Shown here one piece after another: positions 35,717 through 47,186 of a DNA stretch of 64,000 bases. The notes beneath the pieces were generated by a model. The model had not been told where the DNA came from. It saw nothing but the letters and a program-made list of their open reading frames with translations, and ran no database searches. Source of the stretch: Diphasiastrum complanatum (Eukaryota; Streptophyta; Lycopodiopsida; Lycopodiales; Lycopodiaceae); assembly GCA_029204225.1 (NCBI GenBank), contig CM055110.1:38302747-38366746 (forward strand), written 5' to 3'. The position numbers and the translations under genes were made by a program. The first letter of the stretch is position 1. The number at the start of each line of letters is the position of its first letter.

Positions 35717-35926
35717 GCTCGACGATTTGCGAGGGCGAGATTCGATGAGAGTGATGCTTGTAGAGAAGACAAAGTATTGGAGGAGGTTCATGATGTTGTT
35801 CTTTACCTGGGTGTCATTGACATATTGAAAGCATATGGTGTAACTAAACAAATTGAACATGCTTACAAATCTTTGCATTATAATCCACTATCCATTTCAG
35901 TTGTTGGACCAAAAGTGTACGCGATC
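35717..35926 (+). pseudogene. Fragment of a phosphatidylinositol-phosphate kinase (PIP5K-like C-terminus)
   Basis: The frame reads [20 protein letters not shown], then [18 protein letters not shown] and VVGPKVYA. Plant PIP5Ks end with a very similar pattern: DVVLYFGIIDIL, a KK-EHAYKS block and SISAVDPK-Y. That family phosphorylates phosphatidylinositol 4-phosphate at the plasma membrane. The lipid-kinase catalytic core and the MORN repeats are absent nearby. The segment runs straight into LTR-type sequence that ends at 36293. It is best read as a captured or stranded exon piece; there is no evidence that it is expressed. Confidence 0.7.
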
Positions 35927-37155
35927 AGTACCACGAGCTCCCACTTATTGTATATATACAGCCACATTTGGCCATAATCAATGTGAGACACAATCTTGGT
36001 TTTGGATCAGTTTTGAGTGATTCTTTCCATTTGTCTACATTTGTTTTGATTGTTTTGAGGTTCTATCAATGTGTACTTGATTTTCAGGTTGGATTCCATA
36101 CTCAGACAATGTTTCACACGTGTGAAACCAGAAAGTACACCTACCTTATTGTTCTTGTTAGGATTTTGTGTCTAGAATTGATCTAGATTGATCTTAATTT
36201 CAAGTAGATTGATAGATCAAGTAATCTGACAACCAATCCCTCTTGAGGATCAGATTAGGATCCACTCTTGGTCCTTTTTGTACTTTTTTCACATGGTATC
36301 AGAGCCTAGTACAAGAGGTTTTGTTGAAATTGATAGGGTTAATCCAAATCAAAGCCAAAATTAGTAGTTTTTTGGAAACTAGTCAAATTTTGTGTAGCGA
36401 GTTGGATTTGATAGCTATCCTCAAAATTTTTGGTCCAGATCTTGTTTTGGGCTGTAGGAACCCTTTTCACACGTGTGAGTCCGTACAGCTCCAGTTTTGA
36501 CTGAGAAATTTCAAAAATTTGTAGAATTTGACTCACATACCCAATTTGAGTGATTTTTGGTGCAAAATCAAGCATTTTCTATAGAGAATCTAATCCCTTG
36601 ATTAATATTTGGATTAGATCAGCCAAGAAATTAAATTTGAAGTTTGAATTAGGTGCAATAATTGATTATCTTTGATTTTTTGAGTGCATGTTGAAGTTGA
36701 GAGAGATTTTGCTAAAAATCATAGATTAAGGAGTGATATGCAAGGTGAGGTTGAAATCCATTGTACCTCCACTCTAGATTTGTTCAAGAGTGATAGGGTC
36801 AAGTTTAGAAGCATCAATTTGCTAGAAAACATCCTTGGATATGTCCTCCAAGTGAATCCTTTGAGAGTTTCTAGTGCATATAGAGCATCTATTCAAATCT
36901 TTTGTAGAATTTGACATAGATTGGCTTAAATTGAGAGTTCTAGAAAAGAGATTGAGATCCAAGTCACATTGTTCAACCCTACTCAATTTTTTTGAGTGTT
37001 TGTGAGGTTTGAAAAGAGTCATTAAGGTGTCTATGGCAAATGTGTAGAGAGAGATCCAATTTTCTAAGAGTTCCTTCCTTTGTAGAAGGCAAGATCTAGA
37101 AGCTCATTTTGTGTTGTTATTGGTGGAGAGTTTGTCTCTTCCTAGGTGATCAAAT
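35927..37155 (+). repeat. Copia LTR 3' portion, primer site and leader
   Basis: The LTR end TTTTTTCACA (to 36293) is followed by TGGTATCAGAGCC at 36294-36306. Upstream is TTTTCAGGTTGG and CACACGTGTG at 36115-36124, the arrangement also seen in copia A. The leader (36307-37155) carries a second CACACGTGTG at 36468-36477 and no gag. The LTR 5' boundary is unclear. At about 37156 the sequence changes to inverted gypsy D. Confidence 0.6.
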
Positions 37156-38245
37156 CTTTTCAAGTGGCATTAGCTCTTGGTGCCGTGGTAAGTGCCATTT
37201 TCAACTCCTCAAAGACTAAATAAATGAGGCGTGCCTTGCCAGCATAATCGATTCTAAAGATGTGATAATAATTTGTGTGACCGAGGAAGACATACACTTC
37301 CTTTATTGTGGTAGGTAAGGGCATTTCAACTATTACCTTGATCTTTGAAGGATCAGTAGAAATATCGTCCTTTGAAATTATATGTCCGAGTACTACCCCA
37401 TGGGTGACCCAAATTTGACACTTATCAGGGTTTAGCAAAATTTCAAATCTACAACAACGAATGAATATTTTCTCCAGTGCGTCAAGGTGCGTAGCGGCTG
37501 AGGAATGTACACTCATATCGTCGAGATAAATCTCGACAATCCGATGTAATAGGTCTTGGAAGGCCAGTTGCATGACCCTTTGAAACGTTGAAGGGGCGTT
37601 GCATAAGCCAAAAGGCATGACATTATAAGCATAAACCCCGTTCCCTGTGGCAAAGGCCATTTTATGTTTATCTTCAAGGGCTATTTGAACAAGGAAATAA
37701 CTGCTGAATCCATCCAAGAAGCTGAAAGCTTCAGCTCCTGCCATTTCCTCTAAGATCTGGGTCGTTAAAGGCAAGGGAAAATGGTCTTTCTTCGTAACCG
37801 CATTAAGGTTCTTGAAATCGACACAAATACGAAGTTTGCCGTTCTTCTTGGGTACAACCACAATGGGTGATACCCAATCAGTATGTTGGACTTCATAAAT
37901 GAAGCCAACATCCAGCAATTTCTTAATAGCTTCATCGATTCTCTCGTGATAGATGGGATTAGGTTTAGCCCTAATAAGCTTAGTGTTGTCTTCTAAAGGA
38001 ATCGTATGAACCACTACTTCAGGTAGAATTCCTTTCATTTCTATGTAGTTCCATGCAAATTTGATATTTGATAAATGACCAGCAGGGTCTGTAACGCGTT
38101 GATCAGCCATGCGAAGTTTGTATCGTGGTTGATCGAGGGTATGGAAGCCTCATGACTTTGCCAAAGACAAAGCCATTATATTAACGCCTGATCCGCTATC
38201 AAGGATAACAGATACTGCGGGGTAGTCTTTATAGGACAAAGGCAA
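37156..38245 (-). pseudogene. Gypsy D copy ii: protease fused to reverse transcriptase by deletion
   Basis: From the right on the minus strand: a protease with ILDSGSGVNIMALSL and RMADQRVTDPAGHLSNIK. It joins directly to FAWNYIEMKGILPE of the RT N-terminal region, skipping about 1.2 kb present in copy iv. RT follows with VVVPKKNGKLRICVDFKNLN and MPFGLCNAPSTFQRVM. The catalytic loop is EIYLDDM, near 37511-37531. It ends after LTTAP near 37185. The uninterrupted frame is 316 codons. RNase H and integrase are missing. Confidence 0.88.
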
Positions 38246-38746
38246 CACCTATATCTAGTAGATTCATAGGAATCTGCATATGTACACTCCATGACCATTT
38301 GCTCCTAAAGTCATGAATTTGGAATTTGGTGACAAGACCATCACTCCCAAACTCTCAATTCTAAACACTAACTCCACCAGGGATTTAAAACCTTGCCTAT
38401 AACTTCGTCGGAACTTCATTGGAATGAGATTCTACGGTAGAGCTTCTTTGGAATACTTCAAAATTACAGGTTGGCGATTTAGATTTTGCATTAGAGGAGT
38501 TTCAAAATAAAAAAAGACCCTTCCTAAAGATGCTTTTTATTTTTTTTCTTAGTTTCGTCTGCCATGTGGCCCAATGAAATTGCATATATTTGAAATCTAC
38601 ATAACGTAGATAGAAATAATCAAGTTATAAAAATTAACTTTCAAATTTTTTGAATTTGCCGCCGGGCAGGATGGGAAAATGCTATTGGTAGATAGTGTCT
38701 GCCCCAAACGTGTGTATTAGAAATCAATGATAAACTTCATTGTTAC
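38246..38746. other. Unassigned DNA left of copia G
   Basis: About 500 bp without recognised coding sequence or repeat. It may hold the true start of the copia G LTR, whose left boundary is not certain. Confidence 0.4.
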
Positions 38747-38819
38747 TGCACATTAATGTTGACAACTGTGACCAGCTGTCAATAGCCGTAGGCTAGTCTA
38801 TTAGTCTACTCGTAGGTTT

Positions 38820-38852
<33 letters not shown>

Positions 38853-38989
38853 CAGGGTTCAGGGTTTATTTGTACATTTTACATTTTGTATGAGTTAGTG
38901 TGATAGAGTGACAGTACGTGTTCTTCTTTCGCCTTCTTGTGGTGATTGCTTATGGTGAATGCTTGATGTTGCATATCTAATTCTTGACA
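38747..38989 (+). repeat. 5' LTR of copia G
   Basis: About 240 bp, TGCACATTAATGTTGACAAC to ATTCTTGACA, followed by TGGTATCAGAGC at 38990. It holds a CT then TA microsatellite (TA run about 38833-38852) that the 3' copy lacks. The left end may lie further out, because sequence before TGTTGACAAC is also shared with the 3' copy. Confidence 0.8.
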
Positions 38990-39853
38990 TGGTATCAGAG
39001 CAGCGATAGTCCCACGTGCCTGATCAGTGGATACAGCTTGTCACAAGCTCCACAACGAAGTGAGAAAGTCCTTCACGGGAGGTGAAAGCTTGGAGAGACA
39101 AAAACGGCTGGAAGAAATTATTCTTTGGTGTATTTTGTAGGGTTGGAGCTCAGAATCATCAGTGGGGAACGAAAGCACAGCCCTGGAGGCATCAGAAAGG
39201 CCAGGGCAGCATCAGACAAATTGAAAATCTGTTGAGTGGGAGAGATTTTTACAATACTTCCTAGTTATTGTGGAAAGTGCTATTTGTGTGAGAGGTTTGC
39301 CAAAAAAATCTCTCATTTGTCTGTTTGGAGTACCGCAAATCACACTAGACAGTGTCTAGTACTACCATTCAGAGCTAGAAGGCTTCATACTTTTCACATT
39401 ACTGATCTCTGTCTTTTGAACGATCACACATTTTGAAATCTTTGCAAAGAGGAGGCGGCATAGCCGCTGCGCCGAAGTGGGGAATCTAGAATACTCCCTC
39501 TGAAAGTTCTTATATTCTCTCTATTTTTAATTTTTTCCGTACCAATATTGGATCGACGCACCAGAGGTAGGAAAAATCTTGAGCAGTCGTACATCCGCAT
39601 GTCATACAGATATAGCATATCCGTACCAATATCGGATCGACACGCCAAAGGTAAAGAAAACCAAGAGTAGTCGTACATCCATGCGTCATATCAATATCAC
39701 ATATCAATACCAATATCGGAACAACGCATCAGAGGTAAAGAGAATCCCGAGCAGTTGTGCACCCGCGCGTCGTACCGATATCAGGTGTACAACCAAAAAT
39801 TTACAGTGTTGTGGTGTGAATAAATTTTGTGATCCAGACTCATCTATCCAGTA
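38990..39853 (+). other. Leader of copia G
   Basis: Contains the primer site, then about 0.85 kb of non-coding leader. Around 39535-39785 a roughly 90-bp unit (CGTACCAATAT(T/C)GGATCGACGC.CCA, then AGTCGTACATCC) is tandemly repeated about three times. Confidence 0.7.
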
Positions 39854-42373
39854 ATGGCAACTCTAAGCGAGAGTGTTCTTAATGAGTCAAGCAAATTGGA
39901 AGGCGCCGACAACTATGCAGTTTGGAAATTCAAACTGAAGAAAATTTTGATGGAAAAGGAGCTGTGGGAGATCGTGACAGGTGAAGAGACAAGGCCAGTG
40001 ATTGAAGAAGATCAGCGGGCATTTGATAGGAGAAGACGGAAAGCCCAAAATGTCATCAACTTATCAGTTAGAGATGCAATTATTCCCTATATTTCAGATT
40101 CAAAAGGACCAAAAGAAGCGTGGGATACATTGAAGGCATTGTTTGAAACGACAAATACATCTCGAATACTATTTTTAAAGACAAAGTTGCATACATTGTG
40201 GATGGATGATGGTGCAACTATTGCCGATCACATACTGAAGATCAAAGAGATCCGTGATCAATTAGCAGCAGTTGGAGAGCAAGTACAAGATCGTGAGATC
40301 GTGCAATTGACATTGAATAGTCTGAGTGAGTCACATCAAATGTTTGTGATGAGTATAGCCACAAGAGAAAATCTTCCAACCTTTGAAGAACTAGGTGGAT
40401 TGCTTTTGCAAGAAGAGCAACGTCAAGAGAACTTGAATCATCGTAACAGGAGCTATGATCAAGCTCTGGCAGTTAGAGGATGAGGTGGAAGATTTGGCTG
40501 TGGAAAGTATCAATCAAGAGGAGGAAACTCAAGCCGAGGATCATTTCAACAATTTCATGAGCAAGTCAATGATAGTCTGAATCGAGGTAATTGGAATCAA
40601 GACCGAGGCCAAGGACGCGACTATTTAAGACAAAATAGACCTGAAAATTGTAGGTACTGCAACAAACCTGGTCACTGGGAGCGTGAATGCTTCAAGAAAT
40701 AGAAGGAGATGGAACAAAGAAAAGACAAATGGCAAGCGAAAAATTATGCCAATCAACATCAATTTGATGACTATTATTATGAAGACAATTATACTGATAA
40801 ACATCAATACGATGATGATCAATATGAAGATGACACAGGTGAGAGTTCAAAATTGTTCATTACAACATTAATGACAAGTGATGAAGCCAAGGATACCTGG
40901 TACATTGATAGTGGTGCATCCAAGCACATGACTTCAAGGAAAGAGTGGTTTTCAGAACTCAAGAAGACTGACAATGGTGATGAAGTTGGACAAGCTGATG
41001 ACAAATTGCTATCTGTTAAAGGAGTTGGAGTGGTACCAGTGAAGTTAGCCAACATGAAGATAAAACATATAAGCAATGTGCAATATGAACCTGGCTTAGC
41101 TAACAATCTACTATCTGTTGGGATGATGGCTGATCAACAACTCAAGGTTGAGTTTGACAGTGACAAATGTCTTGTCAAAGACATCAAGAATTACTACAAA
41201 GTGATTGCTATAGGAGCTAGAGTCAACAGGAATCGACTCTACAAATTGAATGCGAGATCTTTTACTCAGGCTATGGTAAGCACTGTTGATAGTCGAAGTA
41301 ATCTTTGGCATCAAAGGTTTGGTCATATGAGTGCTCAAAGCTTGCAAATCCTTAAAAGAGGTAATCTAGTTATTGGATTGCCTGATATCTCTTTTGAAGG
41401 AAAAATTTGTGAGGGTTGCATTTTGGGAAAACAGCATAGAGAGAGATTTCCCAAAGATGGAGCAAGAAGAGCCAATGGCATTCTTGATCTTGTTCATAGT
41501 GATATGTGTGGACCAATACAAACTAGGTCCATTAGTGGTTGTTACTATTTCATCACATTCATTGATGACTATAGTAGACATTTACATTCTAAGGCAAGAT
41601 TTAGATATAGTGCTCATTGTGTTGTACGTGGATGATTTGATTATTACAGGAAGTAATGAGATCTTAATTGATGAAATAAAATCAGATCTTTCCAAAGCTT
41701 TTGACATGAGTGATCTAGGATTGATGCACTATTGTCTTGGCATTGAAGTATGGCAAAAGGAAGACAGGGTCTTTCTTACACAAAGCAAATATGCACGAGA
41801 TTTGCTTTATAAGTTCAATATGAAAGATTGTAAGCCTTTGAGTACACCTATGGATGTCAACATGAAGCTTACTGCATATGATGAATATGAGAAAGTGGAT
41901 GCTTATTTGTATAGACAGCTGGTGGGTAGTTTGATCTATTTGACACACACACGACCTGATATTTCTTATGCTGTTGGTGTTGTTAGTCAATTTATGCAAG
42001 ATCCTAGACAAGCACACTGGAAGTCTGCTAAACGTATTCTCAGATACATTTGAGGGACATTGAATTTCGGTTTGAAGTATGATAAGCCTGAAACGCCAAT
42101 GTTGGTAGGTTATAGATGCCGATTGGACAGTTAATATTGATGACAGAAGATCTACAAGTGGTCATACATTCAGTTATGGTATAGCTGCAATTTCATGGAG
42201 CAGCAAAAAGCAACCTACAGTAGCCTTATCATCGACGGAAGTTGAATATCGAGCACTCAGCAATGCTACACAAGAAGCGGTATGGTTACGAAGATTGGTT
42301 GTGGATTTAGGCCAACCACAGGTGGATGCAACTACTATATCTTGCGATAATCAAAGTTGCATTCACCTTGCAA
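39854..42373 (+). pseudogene. Copia G gag-pol remnant
   Basis: Gag starts at ATG 39854 (LEGADNYAVWKFKLKKIL). TGA at 40481-40483 and a later TAG interrupt it in the same frame. Knuckle CRYCNKPGHWEREC and protease WYIDSGASKHM follow. The HHCC region (LWHQRFGHMS..CEGCILGKQH) leads into the integrase start (ITFIDDYSRH). The frame then jumps at about 41582 to the RT C-terminal half with LYVDDLIITGSNE near 41620. RT thumb follows to a TGA at about 42051. RNase H is recognisable with frame changes (SSTEVEYRAL) and stops at CDNQSCIHLA, fused to the LTR. The integrase catalytic residues and RT fingers are lost. Confidence 0.88.
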
Positions 42374-42383
42374 TGCACATTAA

Positions 42384-42594
42384 TGTTGACAACTGTGACC
42401 AACTGTCAATAGCCGTAGGCTAGTCTATTAGTCTACTCGTAGGTTTTCTCTCTCTCTATCAGGGTTCAGGGTTTATTTGTACATTTTACATTCTGTGTGA
42501 GTTAGTGTGATAGAGTGACAGTACGTGTTCTTCTTCCGCCTTCTTGTGGTGATTGCTTATGGTGAATGCTTGATGTTGCATATTTATTCTTGAT
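42384..42594 (+). repeat. 3' LTR of copia G
   Basis: 211 bp from TGTTGACAACTG to TTATTCTTGATA; homology to the 5' LTR starts at TGCACATTAATG (42374). Nearly identical to the 5' copy apart from the missing CT/TA stretch and a final A change (GATA for GACA). Confidence 0.85.
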
Positions 42595-42857
42595 AGTGTG
42601 AATCTGCCTGACGAAATTGTCTCTAGTTAATTATTTAACCACACTGGTTAATATGTTCATAAATTTCAAACTACACAGGTTTGCCAACAGTAAGTCATCA
42701 CATGCATAGGAATTGGTGACATGCATCACAATTAGACAGTAAGCATAGTTACCACATGTTGGTGACTATGGTCCAGTTATCCATTCACATTGAATAAGTA
42801 TCATATAACATTGATTCGATTTGGCATTTCATAGATTTGAGAATTTGGCGCTAAACT

Positions 42858-43747
42858 TTGGAAGCAGTTGGTATGGCCAAGAGACCAAGGTCTAAAATTG
42901 AATCAATAATTCTTCACAATGAGAAGGATGATGCCGGATTTTGGAAACCAACAAGATATATCAAAAACTCATGGGTTCTACTGGATTTGGAAGTGATGAA
43001 TGGCTTGCACCTAATAGTATGGTGTCAGAATCTTTTAGATGCAAATTACTATTAGATTTAAAAAACTCAATGAAAGCTAGCACTGGATCAAAAGTCAATA
43101 GATTAAGTTGGTTGCTATCCTTATATGTATTTGTATATTTTTTTTCAAATGCAAATGTTCGTAGAACACCAACATTATTTGTTTGTAAGGATGTGCCAGA
43201 TGACACTCTTTCAGATCTGATGGATGCGGGTTGGGAATGCAAGGCAATTGGAGATATTGAATGTAGAATTAAGAAATCATCTATGATATTTCGTTATTGC
43301 ATTGCAAGACAAATGCTTAGTCTTACATTCAGTTATCAGAGATGGAAACAAATAAGTGGGACATGGATGCCACTCGATCAAGACCTTCAAATGGATGATC
43401 ACACAGATAAAAAAGAAGTCCACATTTTTAACAATGAAGATATGCTAACTACAATTATAGTGGAGGATCATTGGAGCTTGAGTTATATCAGACAAGAGCT
43501 GGTCTTAATGCACAGTCAAATTCTACTAGAACACTTCAGATTCATTATCAATGGAAAGCTCGTAAGATTTTAATCTGATTTGTAAATCAGTCAATGATCA
43601 TATATGTAACTTTATTAGAAAATAGAGAAATTAACAAGCTACTTATCTTTCATGCAGATACAAAAAAAACAGGAAAATCCAACACCCTGCAAGGATCTTC
43701 CAACAGATATTAACATTGTAGAAGAACAACGTAAATCCATACAATAA
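42858..43747 (+). pseudogene. Unidentified plant gene remnant with a likely splice junction
   Basis: A frame from about 42941 to 43569 includes FGSDEWLAPNSMVSE, then CKDVPDDTLSDLMDAGWECK. A C-terminal TTIIVEDHWSLSYIRQEL..FRFIINGKL has the alternation of a ubiquitin-like fold. It reaches CTC followed by GTAAGA. After a TTTCATGCAG acceptor (43649-43658) the frame continues in phase for 29 codons (IQKKQENPTPCKDLPTDIN) and stops at TAA, with AATAAA-type signals near 43743 and 43777. Upstream coding-like sequence from 42858 (AKRPRSKIESIILHNEKDD) is in another frame, so the copy looks frameshifted and 5'-incomplete. I do not recognise the family. Confidence 0.45.
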
Positions 43748-43929
43748 ATTGTACAAATTGGTATCTATATTCAATAAAAGATCACCCAAATTTGGGGATT
43801 TTGTATATTTGTTCAAATGATTTTGTTTCTGTATGTCTATATCTCTATAATTCTATTTTATATGTTTATATGTCTATCTATTTAGCTTGGGTATTTAAAA
43901 ATTGCCCTGCCTTGTCGTACTATACAACA

Positions 43930-45141
43930 AGGTTAATATAGATCTTGTAGTAAATAGTATCGTTCCCACAGAGGACAATGTTAGAAAGTTATGTTTTTGG
44001 TACAATTTATGATAAGTGGTTTTGAGTGTTCTTCTGGTTGTCGACAGACATTAAAAAATAACCAGTATTACTTGTGTTTGGGGAATGTAATGTTAATAAT
44101 TTCAAAACAACAATCTGGCCTCTATCAAATAGAATGAAACGCGTTCTATAGATGAGATGTTATCAGAGTAGTATAGTAGTGCTACACTCTGGCTGATTAA
44201 GGTGTCAACAGAGAATCAAAAAATGTTCAATGTATTCGTGGCTGTGCAGACAATTAATTAATCGCGTTTGCGAACTGTTCGTTGAAGTCCTTAACAAGAA
44301 CACGAATGATTTTAGAGCACGTTAGAGACTTATGTCAATTACAATCAGGAACACAGATCAAAGACTCAAGTCTCTAGACAGAGACTGTCATCTCATATGT
44401 ATACATACAGCTCTATTCAATGAACGTGCTAGACTGTACCAAAGATAGTCATTATTCGAGTGCCAAAAAGAAAGTATTCGTGACAGAAGACTAAGATGGT
44501 TTTAAGACAGTTATTTAGAGCATGCTTTAGGGATACAAAACAAACAACTGTAATGCGCTAGAGAGTCTATCTGATCAGAGAGTAATTCATGTAATGCGTT
44601 AGAGATTGCTAGTAGACTCAGGATCACTTACACTCAGAGTGCGGAGAATAGAGATAAGGGAGAATAACTCTCAGCACTCTATTCACTTTTTCAACCTCTT
44701 ACATATGCATAAATTCTTCTCTCTCAATGCTCGAGATTGAAGTGTGAGATCAATATATGTTCTACGAGACGAACAAACACACCTCTAAAACAATAGGTGC
44801 GTCGCTCCCGCGAAAGGGTCTAGTTAGCAATTAGATTGAAAATACGTTCAATTATACCATAAGAGGTACATTTAACTAAGAGTTAAAATTACTCTAGTTT
44901 AACATGTCTTTTCATATCTTGTCGTTTCGCATGGACGACCTAATAAAGGTTTTCCAAGACAATGTCTTTCCTTTTAAAGCTCTTGCCCTTAATTACAAGG
45001 CAAGTACTTAGGAGATATATTCCCGAAAAATGACTTAGGCCTCTTCATAATTTATACTTATCCAGCTCATATCTTCATTTTTTATTATATCATACCATAT
45101 TTATGTTGATATTCAATATTTAACAATTTCGTGGCATCACA
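43930..45141 (-). repeat. LTR of an element F relative, inverted
   Basis: On the minus strand it starts TGTGATGCCACG after a polypurine tract and ends near 43930 with GGGAACGATACTATTTACTACA, similar to the element F LTR end. GGTTGTCGACAGACATT is shared as well. About 1.2 kb. Confidence 0.65.
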
Positions 45142-45159
45142 TATCCCCTTCCTCAAATG
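45142..45159 (-). promoter_or_regulatory. Polypurine tract of the F-like element
   Basis: The minus strand reads CATTTGAGGAAGGGGATA directly before the LTR TGTGATG. Same layout as at 32078-32097. Confidence 0.75.
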
Positions 45160-45199
45160 TGAAACGTCCTCGTGGACATATCATCTTCATTTCGAGGAT

Positions 45200-45403
45200 T
45201 ATTCACGAAACATTCTTGTTCCTTAGAATTTCATTAAGACAAAAAGATATTTCTTCATATGTTTTGTCCTTTAGATATTTCTTCATCTTAGAGAATATGT
45301 GTCTTTGTTGTTTTGTGATTGAATAGGTTGTTTCGATTTGATCTTTGAATTGTTGATAAGAACTAGAATCAAACTTCAAAACATCTTCAAATCTTTCAAT
45401 ATC
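45200..45403 (-). pseudogene. C-terminal part of a small non-gag frame in the F-like element
   Basis: The minus strand reads DIERFEDVLKFDSSSYQQFK, then FSKMKKYLKDKTYEEISFC, and stops shortly before the polypurine tract. It is charged and predicted helical, with no retroviral domain I recognise. It is interrupted at 45404 by the copia A LTR. The frame at 48528-48705 on the other side may be its N-terminal part. Confidence 0.4.
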
Positions 45404-46104
45404 TGTGAAAGTACTATACTTTAGGACCATAAATGGATCTACAAAAGATGCACAAGAGTGATTGGATGCTTGTTTAACAATCTATCAAAAAACTAAACAC
45501 AACAAAGTTGATCTAGATTGGCAATTTGACAAACAACAAGCATTAACAATCAAAAGCATTGATAAACATTGAAATCCAAGCCCACACGTGTGTACTACAG
45601 GCTGTAGTATGGCCTTCAACCTGAGAAACAAGTAGAAATTGATTTGGTTTCATTTGGATCACAAAAACTCAATGTACATAGTGAACTAGTTTGAGATTGC
45701 CAATGAGCTCCAAAAATTTTCTATCTTCTCACTATGGAGAGAGGGAATACATAGCAAATTCGACTTCCTTCTTGAAGTTAGGTGGATTTACAGCATGTAA
45801 TAAGGAAGTGAACTCACTCTCCTTGACCTAAAATGAAACCCTAGTCTATTTCCTAGAGTTATGCTTGGTAGGTAGCTAGTTGGTCAAATTTTCACCTTAA
45901 ACTTAGGTGTAGGTCCTATAAAGTAGGGATGACCACCAAATAGACATGACCAACTCTCTTGACTTGACCTAACCTACATTAGGATGGGTTTCCCATGTGG
46001 CATCATGGCCTCACATGTGCGGGACCCACTTGTGTACACAATTTACACTATTCTACATGGTTTTTGATCAAGCTAGATTTGCCAATTTTCGGCAATTCTT
46101 CACA
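45404..46104 (-). repeat. Copia A 3' LTR, inverted copy
   Basis: 701 bp, same length as 20595-21295 and about 98% identical by eye. It carries CACACGTGTG at 45583-45592. On the minus strand it is preceded by the CTAAATTTGAGGAG polypurine tract. Confidence 0.92.
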
Positions 46105-47071
46105 CTCCTCAAATTTAGCTTGATCTATCCACAACTCTCTTGCTAGATGAATGAATGCTTTTAGAAGTGTCTAAAAAATCCAGCTACAAACAAGAAACTT
46201 TTGAGACTCCAATAGAGAATGATGTCCATGAAGGATCTTTCACCACCTCTTAGAGGATCCCTTACAAGATGTTCCTACTAGTGACTTCTACAAACAAGAA
46301 ATAGATTTGATTGACTTGAAACTCACAAAGGTCTCACACTTGTAGTGTTTCACTCAAATTTGATTTCTAATCCAACAAATGGACTTAGAATTACAGTTCT
46401 ATCACCCCCTCACAAAGCTGGAATGAAGATAAAGTGAAAACTACTTTCAAACAAATCTTGCCAAAAAATGGATTTGATTGTCTCTAGAAACTCACTAAGG
46501 TCTCTCTCTTGTAGATTTTTCACTCAAATCAGATTTCTAATCCAACAAATGGACTTATAATCTTAGTTCTAGCACTCCTTCACAAAGTTGGAATGAAGAT
46601 AAGATAATGTGAAATCTACTTACAATCAAATCTTGCCAATTTTGGCTATTTTTGGACAAAAAAATGACTTAATCTCTTTTACACTTTTTGATGTACTTTC
46701 AAGACCTGTAAAACAAGTTTAGAGGACCTTATTTCAGCCTAGATTAAAATCTCATGACCCTAAGTCAAATCTAATCAATGGCACTCAATCTTGGTAGCTT
46801 ATCCTAAGATTTTCACCAAAAATTACATCAAAAGCTCACAAATTGAATTTCTTTGGATCAAATGAATACCATGCATTGAATGAAGGTTCAGAGGTGTCCA
46901 CACATGTGGAGAGTACGGATTTGGACCCCTACCAATTTTGGGATCAAATCTCCTTACCAAAATCAAGATTCTAGCTTGCCCTCTCAATACTAGTTTTTAG
47001 CACCAAAACTTGCTAAAAATGGATTTGCATTAGATCAATGGCTTATGCTCTTGTACTTGGCTCTGATACCA
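46105..47071 (-). mobile_element. Interior of a copia A deletion derivative
   Basis: From the right: primer site TGGTATCAGAGCC (47059-47071), then leader to about 46280. The leader joins directly to the pre-3'-LTR region (46275-46105) that is also seen at 20424-20594. All gag and pol sequence is missing. The leader contains a tandem duplication of about 170 bp (about 46306-46475 and 46476-46640). The result is a short element with LTRs and no genes. Confidence 0.8.
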
Positions 47072-47186
47072 TGTGAAAGTACTGTACTTTAGGATCATAA
47101 ATGGATCTACAAAAGATCCACGGATGCTTGTTTAACAATCTATCAAAAAACTAGACACAAAAAAGTTGATCTGGATTGGCAATTTG
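47072..47186 (-). repeat. Copia A 5' LTR, truncated, inverted
   Basis: 115 bp matching the last part of the 701-bp LTR (GTACTTTCACA end at the primer site). At about 47187 it is fused to the protease part of another copia A copy. Confidence 0.85.

Larger units (their letters stand above)
38747..42594 (+). mobile_element. Copia G: internally deleted Ty1/copia element
   Basis: Two short LTRs, an initiator-tRNA-Met primer site and a damaged gag-pol. Two deletions are evident: between integrase core and RT palm (near 41582), and between RNase H and the 3' LTR (near 42373). No target duplication is evident. Confidence 0.85.
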
